Origin: JAGVJT01 sp964471225
Lineage (GTDB): Bacteria; Pseudomonadota; Gammaproteobacteria; Legionellales; Legionellaceae
DNA length: 64,000 bases
Reading direction: 5' to 3'
Assembly (NCBI GenBank): GCA_964471225.1
Contig: CAYYEZ010000033.1
Span: 1 to 64,000 of the forward strand
Shown: positions 1 through 6,673 of the stretch, one piece after another
How the letters are laid out: each line of letters starts with the position of its first letter
Position numbering within the stretch: the first letter of the stretch is position 1
The notes under the pieces: generated by a model
What the model saw: the letters and a program-made list of their open reading frames with translations, nothing else
Told to the model about the DNA's origin: nothing
Databases searched by the model: none
Position numbers and translations under genes: made by a program

Positions 1-165
1 CATCGCATGTGCTGATGATGCCCCAATCTGTTTCACGGCATCATCAGATACGCAGAGAAACTTATCATCGAAGTTCGAATATGCTGTTTTTCTCCCCCCA
101 AAATAATCAAACGATGTCAGGGCAACATCTGCAAGACGTCGCGAACCGTAACTTGTATGGCGCAT
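1..165 (-). CDS. Partial hypothetical protein, N-terminal 55 residues
   Basis: An ATG at 165 on the minus strand opens a frame that stays open for 55 codons to the window edge, so only the N-terminus is seen. The residues show no family I recognise; there is no signal peptide or membrane segment. The upstream Shine-Dalgarno is weak. It could be a real gene running off the window or a chance frame. Confidence is low because length and RBS are both unconvincing. Confidence 0.3.
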   Translation of the reverse strand, partial: MRHTSYGSRRLADVALTSFDYFGGRKTAYSNFDDKFLCVSDDAVKQIGASSAHAM

Positions 166-200
166 AGAGCGCCTGCATCTTTAGCTTTATTACTGCGTTA

Positions 201-257
201 CAAAAGGTTCACAGGGGCTCATCCGCCTCATATAAACTCTGCTCCTCGAACCTTTTG
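201..257. repeat. Inverted repeat, 10-bp arms
   Basis: Perfect arms CAAAAGGTTC (201-210) and GAACCTTTTG (248-257) enclose a 37-base loop. It lies between the leftmost minus-strand frame and the broken higB gene. No T-run follows, so it is not a convincing terminator; an operator or an element end is equally possible. Confidence 0.4.
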
Positions 258-339
258 TGTCTTGCTCTAAAGAAAAATCTACATGTTATGCAAGAGCTCT
301 ACTAAAATAGATGTACTGTTAAAATAAAAGAGCGATAAA

Positions 340-619
340 GTGATAACAGAAGTTCAAATAACTAAAAGTGCTTTAAAGGACCTAAAACGGGCACCATTAT
401 ATCTTCAAGAAAAATTCAGAGCTTAGTTGGTGGCAGTAAATAAAGCTGGTTTAGAAGAAACAAGGAAACGGCCTGGTTGGCATGATGAGCCACTTTTAGG
501 CGATCGAAAAGGGCAGCGCTCTATTCGATTAAATAAACAATGGCGCGCTATATATAATTAAGAGTAATGGAACAATTAAATTTTTAGAAGTTAGGGAGGT
601 AATGCCCCATGAATACTAA
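340..619 (+). pseudogene. higB: Broken HigB-type (RelE superfamily) toxin
   Basis: Translation from GTG 340 gives a HigB/RelE-fold mRNA-interferase-like sequence: a 'TKSALKDLKRAP' start, then 'RPGWHDEPLLGDRKGQRSIRLN', 'WRAIY' and, after a frame change, 'NGTIKFLEVREVMPHEY'. Two lesions kill it: an in-frame TAG at 424-426, where the family has Trp (TGG to TAG would explain it), and a frameshift near 556. The intact 3' end overlaps the start of the antitoxin gene at 609, the usual toxin-first higBA arrangement. The family cleaves ribosome-bound mRNA; this copy should be inactive. The assignment rests on motif recognition. Confidence 0.8.
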
Positions 620-929
620 ATCAAAAGATACATTAAATGCTTTAAATGCAACCAAAGATGTCTGGAATGATATGACTTTTGGTGGGCTGGTTCATTCTTT
701 GCGTGTAAGTGATGCAATTACACAAGTGGAATTAGCAAAGAGAGTAGGAGTATCTAAGCAATTTCTCAGTGATGTTGAGCATAACAGAAAAGATGTCGGT
801 ATCGCCTTTGCAAAAAAAATTTCCGATGCCCTTGGATATTCTATAGAGCCATTAATAGAGCTTTTAATAAGAGATCAATTAAGAAGGCAACATTTAGATT
901 ATATTGTTGAGCTAAAGCATGCATCGTAA
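609..929 (+). CDS. higA: HigA-type antitoxin, XRE-family HTH
   Basis: A 106-residue protein with a Cro/CI helix-turn-helix at roughly residues 38-78 ('TQVELAKRVGVSKQFLSDVEHNRKD'). In toxin-first higBA pairs this protein neutralises HigB and represses the shared promoter. The ATG at 609 lies inside the last codons of the disabled toxin and is preceded by GGGAGG. The antitoxin reading frame is intact although its toxin is broken, so it may persist as an orphan regulator or as protection against related toxins. The C-terminal 30 residues are charged and show no further domain. Confidence 0.85.
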   Translation: MNTKSKDTLNALNATKDVWNDMTFGGLVHSLRVSDAITQVELAKRVGVSKQFLSDVEHNRKDVGIAFAKKISDALGYSIEPLIELLIRDQLRRQHLDYIVELKHAS

Positions 930-1028
930 TCATTAAATTGCATTTTAAAATTGTTCAAAGGGATTCTAATTAAAAAAACAGAATGTTGTTAATAAATCTG
1001 AAGGCTCCGTTGCAAATAATTTCCATTG

Positions 1029-1103
1029 TGTGACGGGGATAAGAGTACACAAAAAAAAGACATTGAAGCAGCTAAAAAACTCGCCTTAGAGTTAGGGGAT
1101 TAA
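1029..1103 (+). pseudogene. C-terminal fragment of HI1419-type addiction-module killer
   Basis: The frame gives 'CDGDKSTQKKDIEAAKKLA' and ends with TAA at 1101. This matches the conserved tail of the putative addiction-module killer family (HI1419 type, RelE/HigB superfamily), which ends with GGDKS-T-Q--DI--A--LA. The N-terminal two thirds are absent; the upstream sequence 930-1028 shows no related coding. The antidote start at 1105 follows at once, as in intact modules of this type. Confidence 0.7.
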
Positions 1104-1130
1104 TATGAGTAGTAAAAAATTATACGATTA

Positions 1131-1309
1131 GGCCTAGCGCTCCGGAACTTGCGCCCTGATGCAAAAATTTAAAATATCAGATTGGGAAGTCTCCTATAAC
1201 ATCATTATATTTATCTTGTGCATCAGCCAAACTTAATTTTGAATAAATTTCCAGCGAGTCTCTTTTCGCATGTCCGGAATAAGGCTGAATAAAAGCATCA
1301 TCAATATTT
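1131..1309. mobile_element. 179-bp insertion with tyrosine-recombinase tail fragment
   Basis: This segment sits between two GATTA copies inside the antidote gene. Its minus strand, 1308 down to 1177, encodes about 43 residues ending in TGA: 'IQPYSGHAKRDSLEIYSKLS' then 'LADAQDKYNDVIGDFPI'. The GHA-----E-Y motif with a late Tyr is typical of the C-terminus of tyrosine recombinases/integrases. No terminal inverted repeats were found, so this is probably a decayed remnant of a larger element. The recombinase identity comes from motif memory and needs a search. Confidence 0.6.
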
Positions 1310-1402
1310 GATTACGATCCAGCATCAGCTTTAATCAATGAAGAATCCATAGCTGTTTTTATGGCTGATGCATTGGAAACGGGAGATTCTGCTTATATTG
1401 CT

Positions 1403-1668
1403 ACAGGACTTACGAAAAACCCAGGCCTATAGGTCAATGGATCAATTGATTTCAAGAGATATCTGTCATACTTAATGTACAAAAGATCATTTAAATCCGA
1501 ATCAACTTTTATTATTGTATCGACTTACGAAACGCTACCGGTATCGCACTCAAAACTGACCTTTTACCAAGATTCAAAATATGAGGGGATTATAGAGGGT
1601 ATCGCATCATCTTCATCGAACTTGGTTACGAAATCCCTCCTTTGTGATGAGTTTTTCGTAAGTCCTGT
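1403..1668. repeat. MITE-like unit with 18-bp perfect terminal inverted repeats
   Basis: ACAGGACTTACGAAAAAC at 1403-1420 is repeated as its exact reverse complement at 1651-1668. The 266-bp unit has no convincing gene; a 67-codon frame at 1475-1678 runs across its right end and is probably not coding. It forms the left arm of the cassette inserted in the antidote gene. Confidence 0.7.
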
Positions 1669-1809
1669 TTATTTATGAGGTAACGAATTTAAAATTTCCT
1701 ATTTTCGGTAACATTTCTTTTGAGGCAACTAGACTCGTGAAAAACGTGTATTTTTTATATTGATTGAGATATAATTAACCTTATTGTTTTAAATGCAAGG
1801 TATTTAACG

Positions 1810-2331
1810 ATGCTACCCACGTCTAGATATTCAGTATTGTGTGAGAACTCGCAAAAATCTCCAGAACAGTCGCGCGCTATAACATTATTAGGTTCGACGG
1901 AGTCACCGAATAGTCAATTGACAGATATTAGTCAAATATCCAGCCCCAATGGGTCTCAAGAACTAGAGAGAGATCAATCTTTTGAGGTTAGTTCTTCAGC
2001 TAAAACGAGTTTGTTGTCGATTGATTCTAGCTCCAGCTCCTCCTCATCTTCCCGCAAAGACAAGCTCAAAAAGAGAGTGAGTTTTTTCCAGGATGTTCTT
2101 GTGACTTCAATTGAGACGCGTGATGACTATATTCGCGAAGGATTGGACAATGATATGTGGTTATCGAAAAAAGAGCTTAAAGAGTATGCAAAGGATTTCG
2201 ACAAGGCATTCGCAAAATACCTTGCACAAGCAGAAATCCGTATCCCCTATGAAGAAGTGAAGCGCACATTCATCCTGTCAGGAGGAGAAAGCGATGCTAA
2301 TCATACCACTTTGAGTATGGGGTCTACTTAA
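1810..2331 (+). CDS. Hypothetical protein with Ser tract and RVxF-like motif
   Basis: A 173-residue protein with no bacterial family I recognise. Residues 1-80 are Ser/Thr/Gln/Asn-rich and look disordered, ending in a run of nine serines (73-81). A basic patch then leads into KKRVSFFQDVLVTSIETRDD (87-106), and a charged helical region follows (115-150). K/R-V-x-F after a basic stretch is the docking motif of eukaryotic protein phosphatase-1 partners. The pattern RVSF, hydrophobic strand, I-TRDDY, then MW-SK-EL also recalls proteins of algae and other protists. The gene lies inside the MITE-bounded cassette, which suggests transfer. A secreted effector is possible but unproven. Confidence 0.6.
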   Translation: MLPTSRYSVLCENSQKSPEQSRAITLLGSTESPNSQLTDISQISSPNGSQELERDQSFEVSSSAKTSLLSIDSSSSSSSSSRKDKLKKRVSFFQDVLVTSIETRDDYIREGLDNDMWLSKKELKEYAKDFDKAFAKYLAQAEIRIPYEEVKRTFILSGGESDANHTTLSMGST

Positions 2332-2519
2332 ACCTTCCTCGGCCTAAAGAACCAACATTCCTCCTGAGGCCAGTGATTAATCACTAGCCTGCTTTGGGCG
2401 GGATCATGGTGCTGATGTTGCGCGGTAGACATCAGATAAGAACCAGCGAGCCCCAAATTTGGCTTTAATTAAGGCCGCTCTTGTATGTAAAAACTGCAGA
2501 TTCGACAAAATCAATTATC

Positions 2520-2637
2520 CAGGACTTACGAAAAACGTCGAGGTAGATGCGGACTTTGTTTTTAATGACGGAGTTTAGATCGCTAAATGACCGAATTAAA
2601 AACAGAATCCAACGAAGAGTTCCGTGTTTTTCGTAAG
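2520..2637. repeat. Short MITE-like unit, right arm of cassette
   Basis: CAGGACTTACGAAAAAC (2520-2536) repeats the left terminus at 1404-1420, and GTTTTTCGTAAG (2626-2637) is the opposing inverted copy. The interior is itself imperfectly palindromic (TGTTTTTAAT near 2557 and ATTAAAAACA near 2595). It would fold into a long hairpin. No gene inside. Confidence 0.6.
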
Positions 2638-2786
2638 CTTTATGCTAAAGCATTGGGCGTGGTTGTTCGAGCAAAAGGAATGGCTGAAATTTCGAGTGGT
2701 GCCTCAAAGAAAATCAAGTGCTAACCAGGTATTTTTAATTTTTCATCAGCGAGCAAGTTCCGGAGAGCCAAATGTGACATGCTAAA

Positions 2787-4040
2787 TTACTTAGCATAAA
2801 CAACAGGTATTTCAGTCCACCGTGTCGTATAACAAGGTGTTTTGATTTTCTGCTTCATTGACCATGGTTTTTTAACGCCTTCAGCGGCCAAATGCACTGC
2901 TCGATAGCCATATTTTTTATTAATTGCATTAATTGTATTCATAACTCGCGCTGTATTCTCTTGAGACGCAGAAGAAACTTCAGAAAATAAATCGAGTTGC
3001 TTAACATCTTTATTGACAAAATCCGTCAGCATAACGCCACACTTTTTATAATAAAATCCTGCTTTATAAATGCCATCAAGGCACTGCAAGCTATATCTTG
3101 TTAAGGTTCTAATATCATCAGAAGGATGTATTAATTTCAGCCCACTGGTGTTTGAATATTGTGGCAAATCAGGTCGAAATCGATTGGCACAAATGGACAC
3201 CGATAAATAGTGTGCGCATGATTGTTGTTTGTGCATTTTCTGCCATGCCTTGGCGCAGTGATAACTGACGGCCTCCTTGAGTGCAGATAGAGTTGTTTGC
3301 ATTTCGCCAAAGGAACAAGATGAAATAATCGCTTTTTTAGGTTCCCAGGCATTTAAATCCAAACAACGTTGTCCATTGAGTTCTAAAGCGGTTTTAAGCA
3401 CAGTGATATTCATTTTGTGCTTAATAAGTTCAGTTGAGTTAGCCAATTCATATGCGGTCATAATATTCAATGCATTTAATTTTTTTGACCATTGTCGACC
3501 AATGCCCCAGATGTCCCCAACTGAGATTTGTTTTAACCAAAGAGCTTGCTTAACAATACTAAAAACAGGGGTGACTGACTTTTTTGAAATAAAATTAGCG
3601 ACTTTGGCCAAGGTTTTGGTTTCGCCAATACCGACAGAAGTAGGAATGCCAGTGCATTGATAAATTTTCTTTTGTAATTGAATACAAAAATCTTGCACCA
3701 AGTCTTTTGGCATCGTAGATAAATCAAGAAAGGCTTCATCAATCGAGTAAATTTCTACTTCAGGCCAGCTCGATTCAATCACCGACATCACTCGCTCAGA
3801 AAAGTCACCGTATAGTGCGAAGTTTGATGAAAATACCTGAACATTGCGCTGCTTGCATAGCGCTTTTATTTTAAAATAGGGCTCGCCCATTTTAATACCA
3901 AGTGCTTTGGATTCATTTGAGCGCGCGATCACGCAACCATCGTTGTTCGATAACACAAGAATGGGCTCGTTAATTAAATCAGGGCGAAAAACACGCTCAC
4001 AACTTGCGTAGAAATTATTGCAATCAATCAACGCAAACAT
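2787..4040 (-). CDS. umuC: DNA polymerase V catalytic subunit UmuC
   Basis: A 417-residue Y-family polymerase, close to the 422 of E. coli UmuC. The palm begins 'MFALIDCNNFYASCERVF', with metal-binding Asp6, and the catalytic pair Asp101-Glu102 lies in 'SIDEAFLD'. 'IPTSVGIGETKTLAKVAN' precedes a helix-hairpin-helix 'VGDIWGIGRQWSKKL', and the little-finger domain and tail follow. With two UmuD' subunits it copies damaged DNA (translesion synthesis). Its ATG overlaps the umuD stop as TAATG, so translation is probably coupled. Regulation likely comes from the palindrome before umuD. Confidence 0.95.
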   Translation of the reverse strand: MFALIDCNNFYASCERVFRPDLINEPILVLSNNDGCVIARSNESKALGIKMGEPYFKIKALCKQRNVQVFSSNFALYGDFSERVMSVIESSWPEVEIYSIDEAFLDLSTMPKDLVQDFCIQLQKKIYQCTGIPTSVGIGETKTLAKVANFISKKSVTPVFSIVKQALWLKQISVGDIWGIGRQWSKKLNALNIMTAYELANSTELIKHKMNITVLKTALELNGQRCLDLNAWEPKKAIISSCSFGEMQTTLSALKEAVSYHCAKAWQKMHKQQSCAHYLSVSICANRFRPDLPQYSNTSGLKLIHPSDDIRTLTRYSLQCLDGIYKAGFYYKKCGVMLTDFVNKDVKQLDLFSEVSSASQENTARVMNTINAINKKYGYRAVHLAAEGVKKPWSMKQKIKTPCYTTRWTEIPVVYAK

Positions 4041-4558
4041 TATTTAGCCTCATGAATCACATGAGTCACTACACCCCAAATGACAATATCTTGTCCAGTG
4101 ATGTTAATCGGCTTGTATTTTTCGTTTTCAGCTAGTAGCTTCAGAACACCATTTCGTTGATACAAGCGTTTTACAGTCAGTTCGCCATCGATTGCAACAA
4201 TTACTATTTTACCATCGGAGGGCACTACGCTTTTATCAACAATCAACATATCTCCGGATTGAATGCCGGCGTTTATCATTGAATCACCTGAAACACGAAC
4301 AAAGAAAGTGGATGAAGGATGTTTGATAAGGTAGGTATTTAAATCTAACTTCATTTCTAAATGATCATCTGCAGGCGATGGAAAGCCTGCGCTGACTTTA
4401 TTTGAATAGAGTGGTAATTCGTGCTTTAAGGGCTTGTCCTCAAGAAAAGATAGCACAGTATCTATTTTAGAAATAGGAATACGGATAGGTTTTGTTGCCT
4501 CGCCATATTTATTTTTTCCGGCAGGGCGACCTGCCCCAATTCGTTTTCCACCATGCAT
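4040..4558 (-). CDS. umuD: Pol V accessory protein UmuD (S24 self-cleaving)
   Basis: 172 residues, about 30 longer than E. coli UmuD because of a basic N-terminal extension, 'MHGGKRIGAGRPAGKNKYG'. The LexA/UmuD-type peptidase is complete: a probable cleavage site Ala57-Gly58 in 'VSAGFPSP', nucleophile Ser93 in 'SGDSM' and general base Lys130 in 'LTVKRL'. After RecA-stimulated autocleavage UmuD' activates UmuC. The GG-R-GAGRP start is a short basic motif seen at the front of several small DNA-binding or plasmid-type proteins; its role here is unknown. It forms an operon with umuC (TAATG overlap). Confidence 0.93.
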   Translation of the reverse strand: MHGGKRIGAGRPAGKNKYGEATKPIRIPISKIDTVLSFLEDKPLKHELPLYSNKVSAGFPSPADDHLEMKLDLNTYLIKHPSSTFFVRVSGDSMINAGIQSGDMLIVDKSVVPSDGKIVIVAIDGELTVKRLYQRNGVLKLLAENEKYKPINITGQDIVIWGVVTHVIHEAK

Positions 4559-4565
4559 GTTTTTT

Positions 4566-4593
4566 AATTTGATTAATGTTCAATAATCAAATT
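4566..4593. promoter_or_regulatory. Palindromic operator candidate upstream of umuDC
   Basis: Perfect 10-bp arms AATTTGATTA (4566-4575) and TAATCAAATT (4584-4593) are separated by 8 bases, and the site ends 7 bases before the umuD start at 4558. A strong dyad overlapping the leader of an umuDC operon is what an SOS-type repressor site would look like, but it does not match the E. coli LexA box CTGT-N8-ACAG. The repressor is unknown. Confidence 0.6.
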
Positions 4594-4855
4594 ATGAGAC
4601 AAGAATAGCATTTTGTAAATAAAAGAGCATTTATTTATGGGTGTGACAATCATTCTCTTTTTGCGACTTTTCAATTACTTTTGGTAATTCTTTTGCTGGC
4701 GCATTTAGCAACCCTACTCCCTTAAGGGAAGCAAGATTAACTAGCCGTCATAATAAAATCAATAGGTTCGTTGAACGGTACCTTTTTTCTAACTCAGAGA
4801 TTTGAAGAAGAATTCTGGCTTTGTCCGGAGCCGGTGCAAAAAGCCCCATAATCCT
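4594..4855. other. Intergenic stretch, no gene seen
   Basis: AT-rich sequence between the umuD promoter region and the end of the next minus-strand gene. It contains a short palindrome CCCTTAAGGG near 4721 but no RNA gene, credible ORF or terminator with a T-run. The umuDC promoter must lie in its first part. Confidence 0.5.
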
Positions 4856-5368
4856 TTAGCGGTAATTTTTTGTAGATATTTTAGGTTTATCTGTATAGTA
4901 ATTTCCATAAATTGACCAATATAACGAGCCTTCTGTCCCAGAGGGTAGATATATTTTTTTTCCATATCCATCTTTAGTCAACATGCCTGATTGCCATCTT
5001 GCCCTCAAATACAGTATGTCACTTTGCTCCTGCTCCGGCATCGGGCCTTCAAGTTTATGTTTGAATTGATCATAAATCCAGCCATGAAGCGAATAAGTAT
5101 AGCCGCAAGTTGATGGTACTTTGCAGCCTTTCCATAGGTGAGTTTGGCCCGGCCTGATAAAAAAAGAAGTATTGCATTCTAATGGGCAATCATGATGTTT
5201 TGCCTCATTGTAGCATTTGGAAAGTGTACATACATCGACTAATACCGCGGATGAAGTATGATTAACGATGTATTGTTGGATTTGTTGTACACCCTCAGCA
5301 TAAAGATGTGTTGGTTCTATTATTACAAAAAAAATCACGCCACAAAGAGTTAGATTTATTCTTTTCAT
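4856..5368 (-). CDS. Hypothetical secreted Cys-rich protein
   Basis: About 170 residues from the ATG at 5368 (a GTG nine bases upstream is possible). The N-terminus 'MKRINLTLCGVIFFVIIEPT' followed by 'HLYA' is a classical signal peptide, so the protein is exported. The mature part has about eight cysteines in closely spaced pairs ('DVCTLSKCYNEAKHHDCPLEC', 'KGCKVPSTCGY'), suggesting disulfide bonds, and is rich in Trp/Tyr. I recognise no family. It stands alone behind an unusual array of direct repeats (5396-5424). Confidence 0.7.
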   Translation of the reverse strand: MKRINLTLCGVIFFVIIEPTHLYAEGVQQIQQYIVNHTSSAVLVDVCTLSKCYNEAKHHDCPLECNTSFFIRPGQTHLWKGCKVPSTCGYTYSLHGWIYDQFKHKLEGPMPEQEQSDILYLRARWQSGMLTKDGYGKKIYLPSGTEGSLYWSIYGNYYTDKPKISTKNYR

Positions 5369-5395
5369 AAATGTCACCAGACTCTAGAGAGATAA

Positions 5396-5424
5396 GTACA
5401 CTAAGTATACTAAGTATACTAAAA
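5396..5424. repeat. Three tandem 9-bp repeats in promoter region
   Basis: ACTAAGTAT occurs twice and the variant ACTAAAAAT once, in direct succession, about 30 bases upstream of the start of the minus-strand secreted-protein gene. The units read AGTATACTT on the coding strand, partly self-complementary. Tandem operator copies or a slippage-prone spacer are both possible. Confidence 0.55.
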
Positions 5425-5574
5425 ATGGCATAATCCTGCAAAAATAAAGAAAAATAGATGTTACCTAAATTCCCGCCCAGAATTATACCTACAGCCCATA
5501 CATGTCTTTAATTCGCACAAATAGACCCTGCAGCTCTTCCGAATTAAGACTGGATATTATCCTGGCTAAAGAGA

Positions 5575-6645
5575 TTAAGGGGTAAAAGCCTGAACACAAC
5601 GAGCACCAAGAGGATAAATCTTATACTCCTCGTACTGACTGCCGTCACCGAAGTTCTGGAACCACGCGTAGTCCCCCGGGGAATCGTCCGCAAACTCGGT
5701 AGAGCTCCAGTAATAGGGACTACGGGTCAAGTCAAAATTTCCAATTGCGATTCGATTCGTATAGAGACAATTTAATTGGTTTTTTGCTGGTAAAAACCAG
5801 GTGTTATAACCGCCCGTAACAACCGTTGTCGCATAGGACTGACAAAGGCGGGCCGCATACGTTGTACCTGCACCAAGGGCCGTGACAATGGCAGCAGTAT
5901 TTGTAGCACCGTCTGTATCACTTTGAGCCCCTGCGCCAATAGCGCTACCAAAGCCACCCCACTGAATTCCAGGATTATATGCTTGAGCACTATCTAAGGT
6001 TCCCGCCACCAAATTATTTCTCCCCCCTCCTAAGCAGGCAATTACGCCACCGTTCGCGGGGTCGCCGATAGCCGCTGTAGTTTTTAACGTGAAACTTCGT
6101 GTGCCACTTGCAGATGTACATTGTCCTCCAGGTCCCGCAGTACATGTCACTGGAATGCACGCAAAACTTACGCCTGAGAAATTTGCTTGAGGGGTGTTAT
6201 TATTGGTACTTTTAAGTGTTACCGCAATGGATTGAATCGTGGTCATATCTGCAATTGATAATTGAGTGCTACCCACATTCCAGGCGGATGCTGCAACCAA
6301 TCCAAAAGCCGTACCCACACCTATAGAAAATGAAGTGCCATCCGGGGTCGTATAAAAACCGTTGCCTGCTTTGGTACCGGTACAATCAGATGAAGTAAAA
6401 TAAGCTAATGTTATTTTAGATACACTGCTCGCATCCGTACCGCCACTTGCTGACTGTTGAAACATCACCATTTTCGTTGCAGTCAGAACACCTCTATCCC
6501 ATGGCTCACCTTGTTTAAGGTGTTGTAATAAATCTGTGGTCATGATGGGTTTTGTTTTAGCAAAGCTCATCATCGGTAATAAAGTAACAGATGTAACTGC
6601 GATAAATATGCAGACTTTTACTCCGCGCTTTTGCATGATGGCCAT
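5575..6645 (-). CDS. Secreted DUF1566 (Lcl C-terminal-like) protein A
   Basis: 356 residues starting at an ATG preceded by AAGGAG. A signal peptide (to about residue 29, 'MMSFAKTKP') is followed by the family module 'KPIMTTDLLQHLKQGEPWDR', then 'KITLAYFTSSDCTG', a Cys-pair region 'CIPVTCTAGPGGQCTS', and a DUF1566-type domain ('YNTWFLPAKNQLNCLY', 'YYWSSTEF', 'ARCVQAF'). DUF1566 forms the C-terminal domain of the Legionella collagen-like adhesin Lcl, so surface adhesion is the best guess. It lies 28 bp behind a related gene, probably one operon, and its N-terminal half is nearly the same as the protein at 48891-49871. Confidence 0.8.
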   Translation of the reverse strand: MAIMQKRGVKVCIFIAVTSVTLLPMMSFAKTKPIMTTDLLQHLKQGEPWDRGVLTATKMVMFQQSASGGTDASSVSKITLAYFTSSDCTGTKAGNGFYTTPDGTSFSIGVGTAFGLVAASAWNVGSTQLSIADMTTIQSIAVTLKSTNNNTPQANFSGVSFACIPVTCTAGPGGQCTSASGTRSFTLKTTAAIGDPANGGVIACLGGGRNNLVAGTLDSAQAYNPGIQWGGFGSAIGAGAQSDTDGATNTAAIVTALGAGTTYAARLCQSYATTVVTGGYNTWFLPAKNQLNCLYTNRIAIGNFDLTRSPYYWSSTEFADDSPGDYAWFQNFGDGSQYEEYKIYPLGARCVQAFTP

Positions 6646-6673
6646 CCCTGTCTCCTTGTTTCAATGGTTGAGG

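Larger units (their letters stand above)
1404..2642. mobile_element. MITE-bounded cassette carrying one gene
   Basis: The 1.24-kb segment interrupts the antidote gene between two TGCTA copies (1399-1403 and 2643-2647). Both ends carry the same inverted terminal sequence: CTTACGAAAAAC near the left end and GTTTTTCGTAAG near the right end. Internally it holds two short inverted-repeat units, 1403-1668 and 2520-2637, flanking one open reading frame (1810-2331). No transposase gene is present, so movement would need an enzyme from elsewhere. The outermost 5 bases of the two ends do not match well, so the exact boundary is inferred from the target duplication. Confidence 0.65.
1105..2724 (+). pseudogene. 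HI1420-type antidote gene split by two insertions
   Basis: Three pieces, 1105-1130, 1315-1403 and 2648-2724, join into one uninterrupted frame once two insertions and one copy of each 5-bp target duplication (GATTA at 1126/1310, TGCTA at 1399/2643) are removed. The product starts MSSKKLYDYDPASALINEES, continues with 'FMADALETGDSAYIAKALG' and 'VVRAKGMAEIS', and ends 'KKIKC'. This is the signature of the putative addiction-module antidote family (HI1420): DP--L----I--YL--ALE-GD---I--ALG-VARA-GM--I. The final helix-turn-helix part is degenerate or cut short. The gene is dead as it stands. Confidence 0.8.

Noticed and set aside
1475..1678. 67-codon frame near the left MITE unit
   Set aside because: It crosses the right terminus of the element, has no ribosome site and no recognisable family.
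3137..3742. Frames inside umuC on either strand
   Set aside because: They are out-of-phase shadows of the strongly conserved umuC gene.
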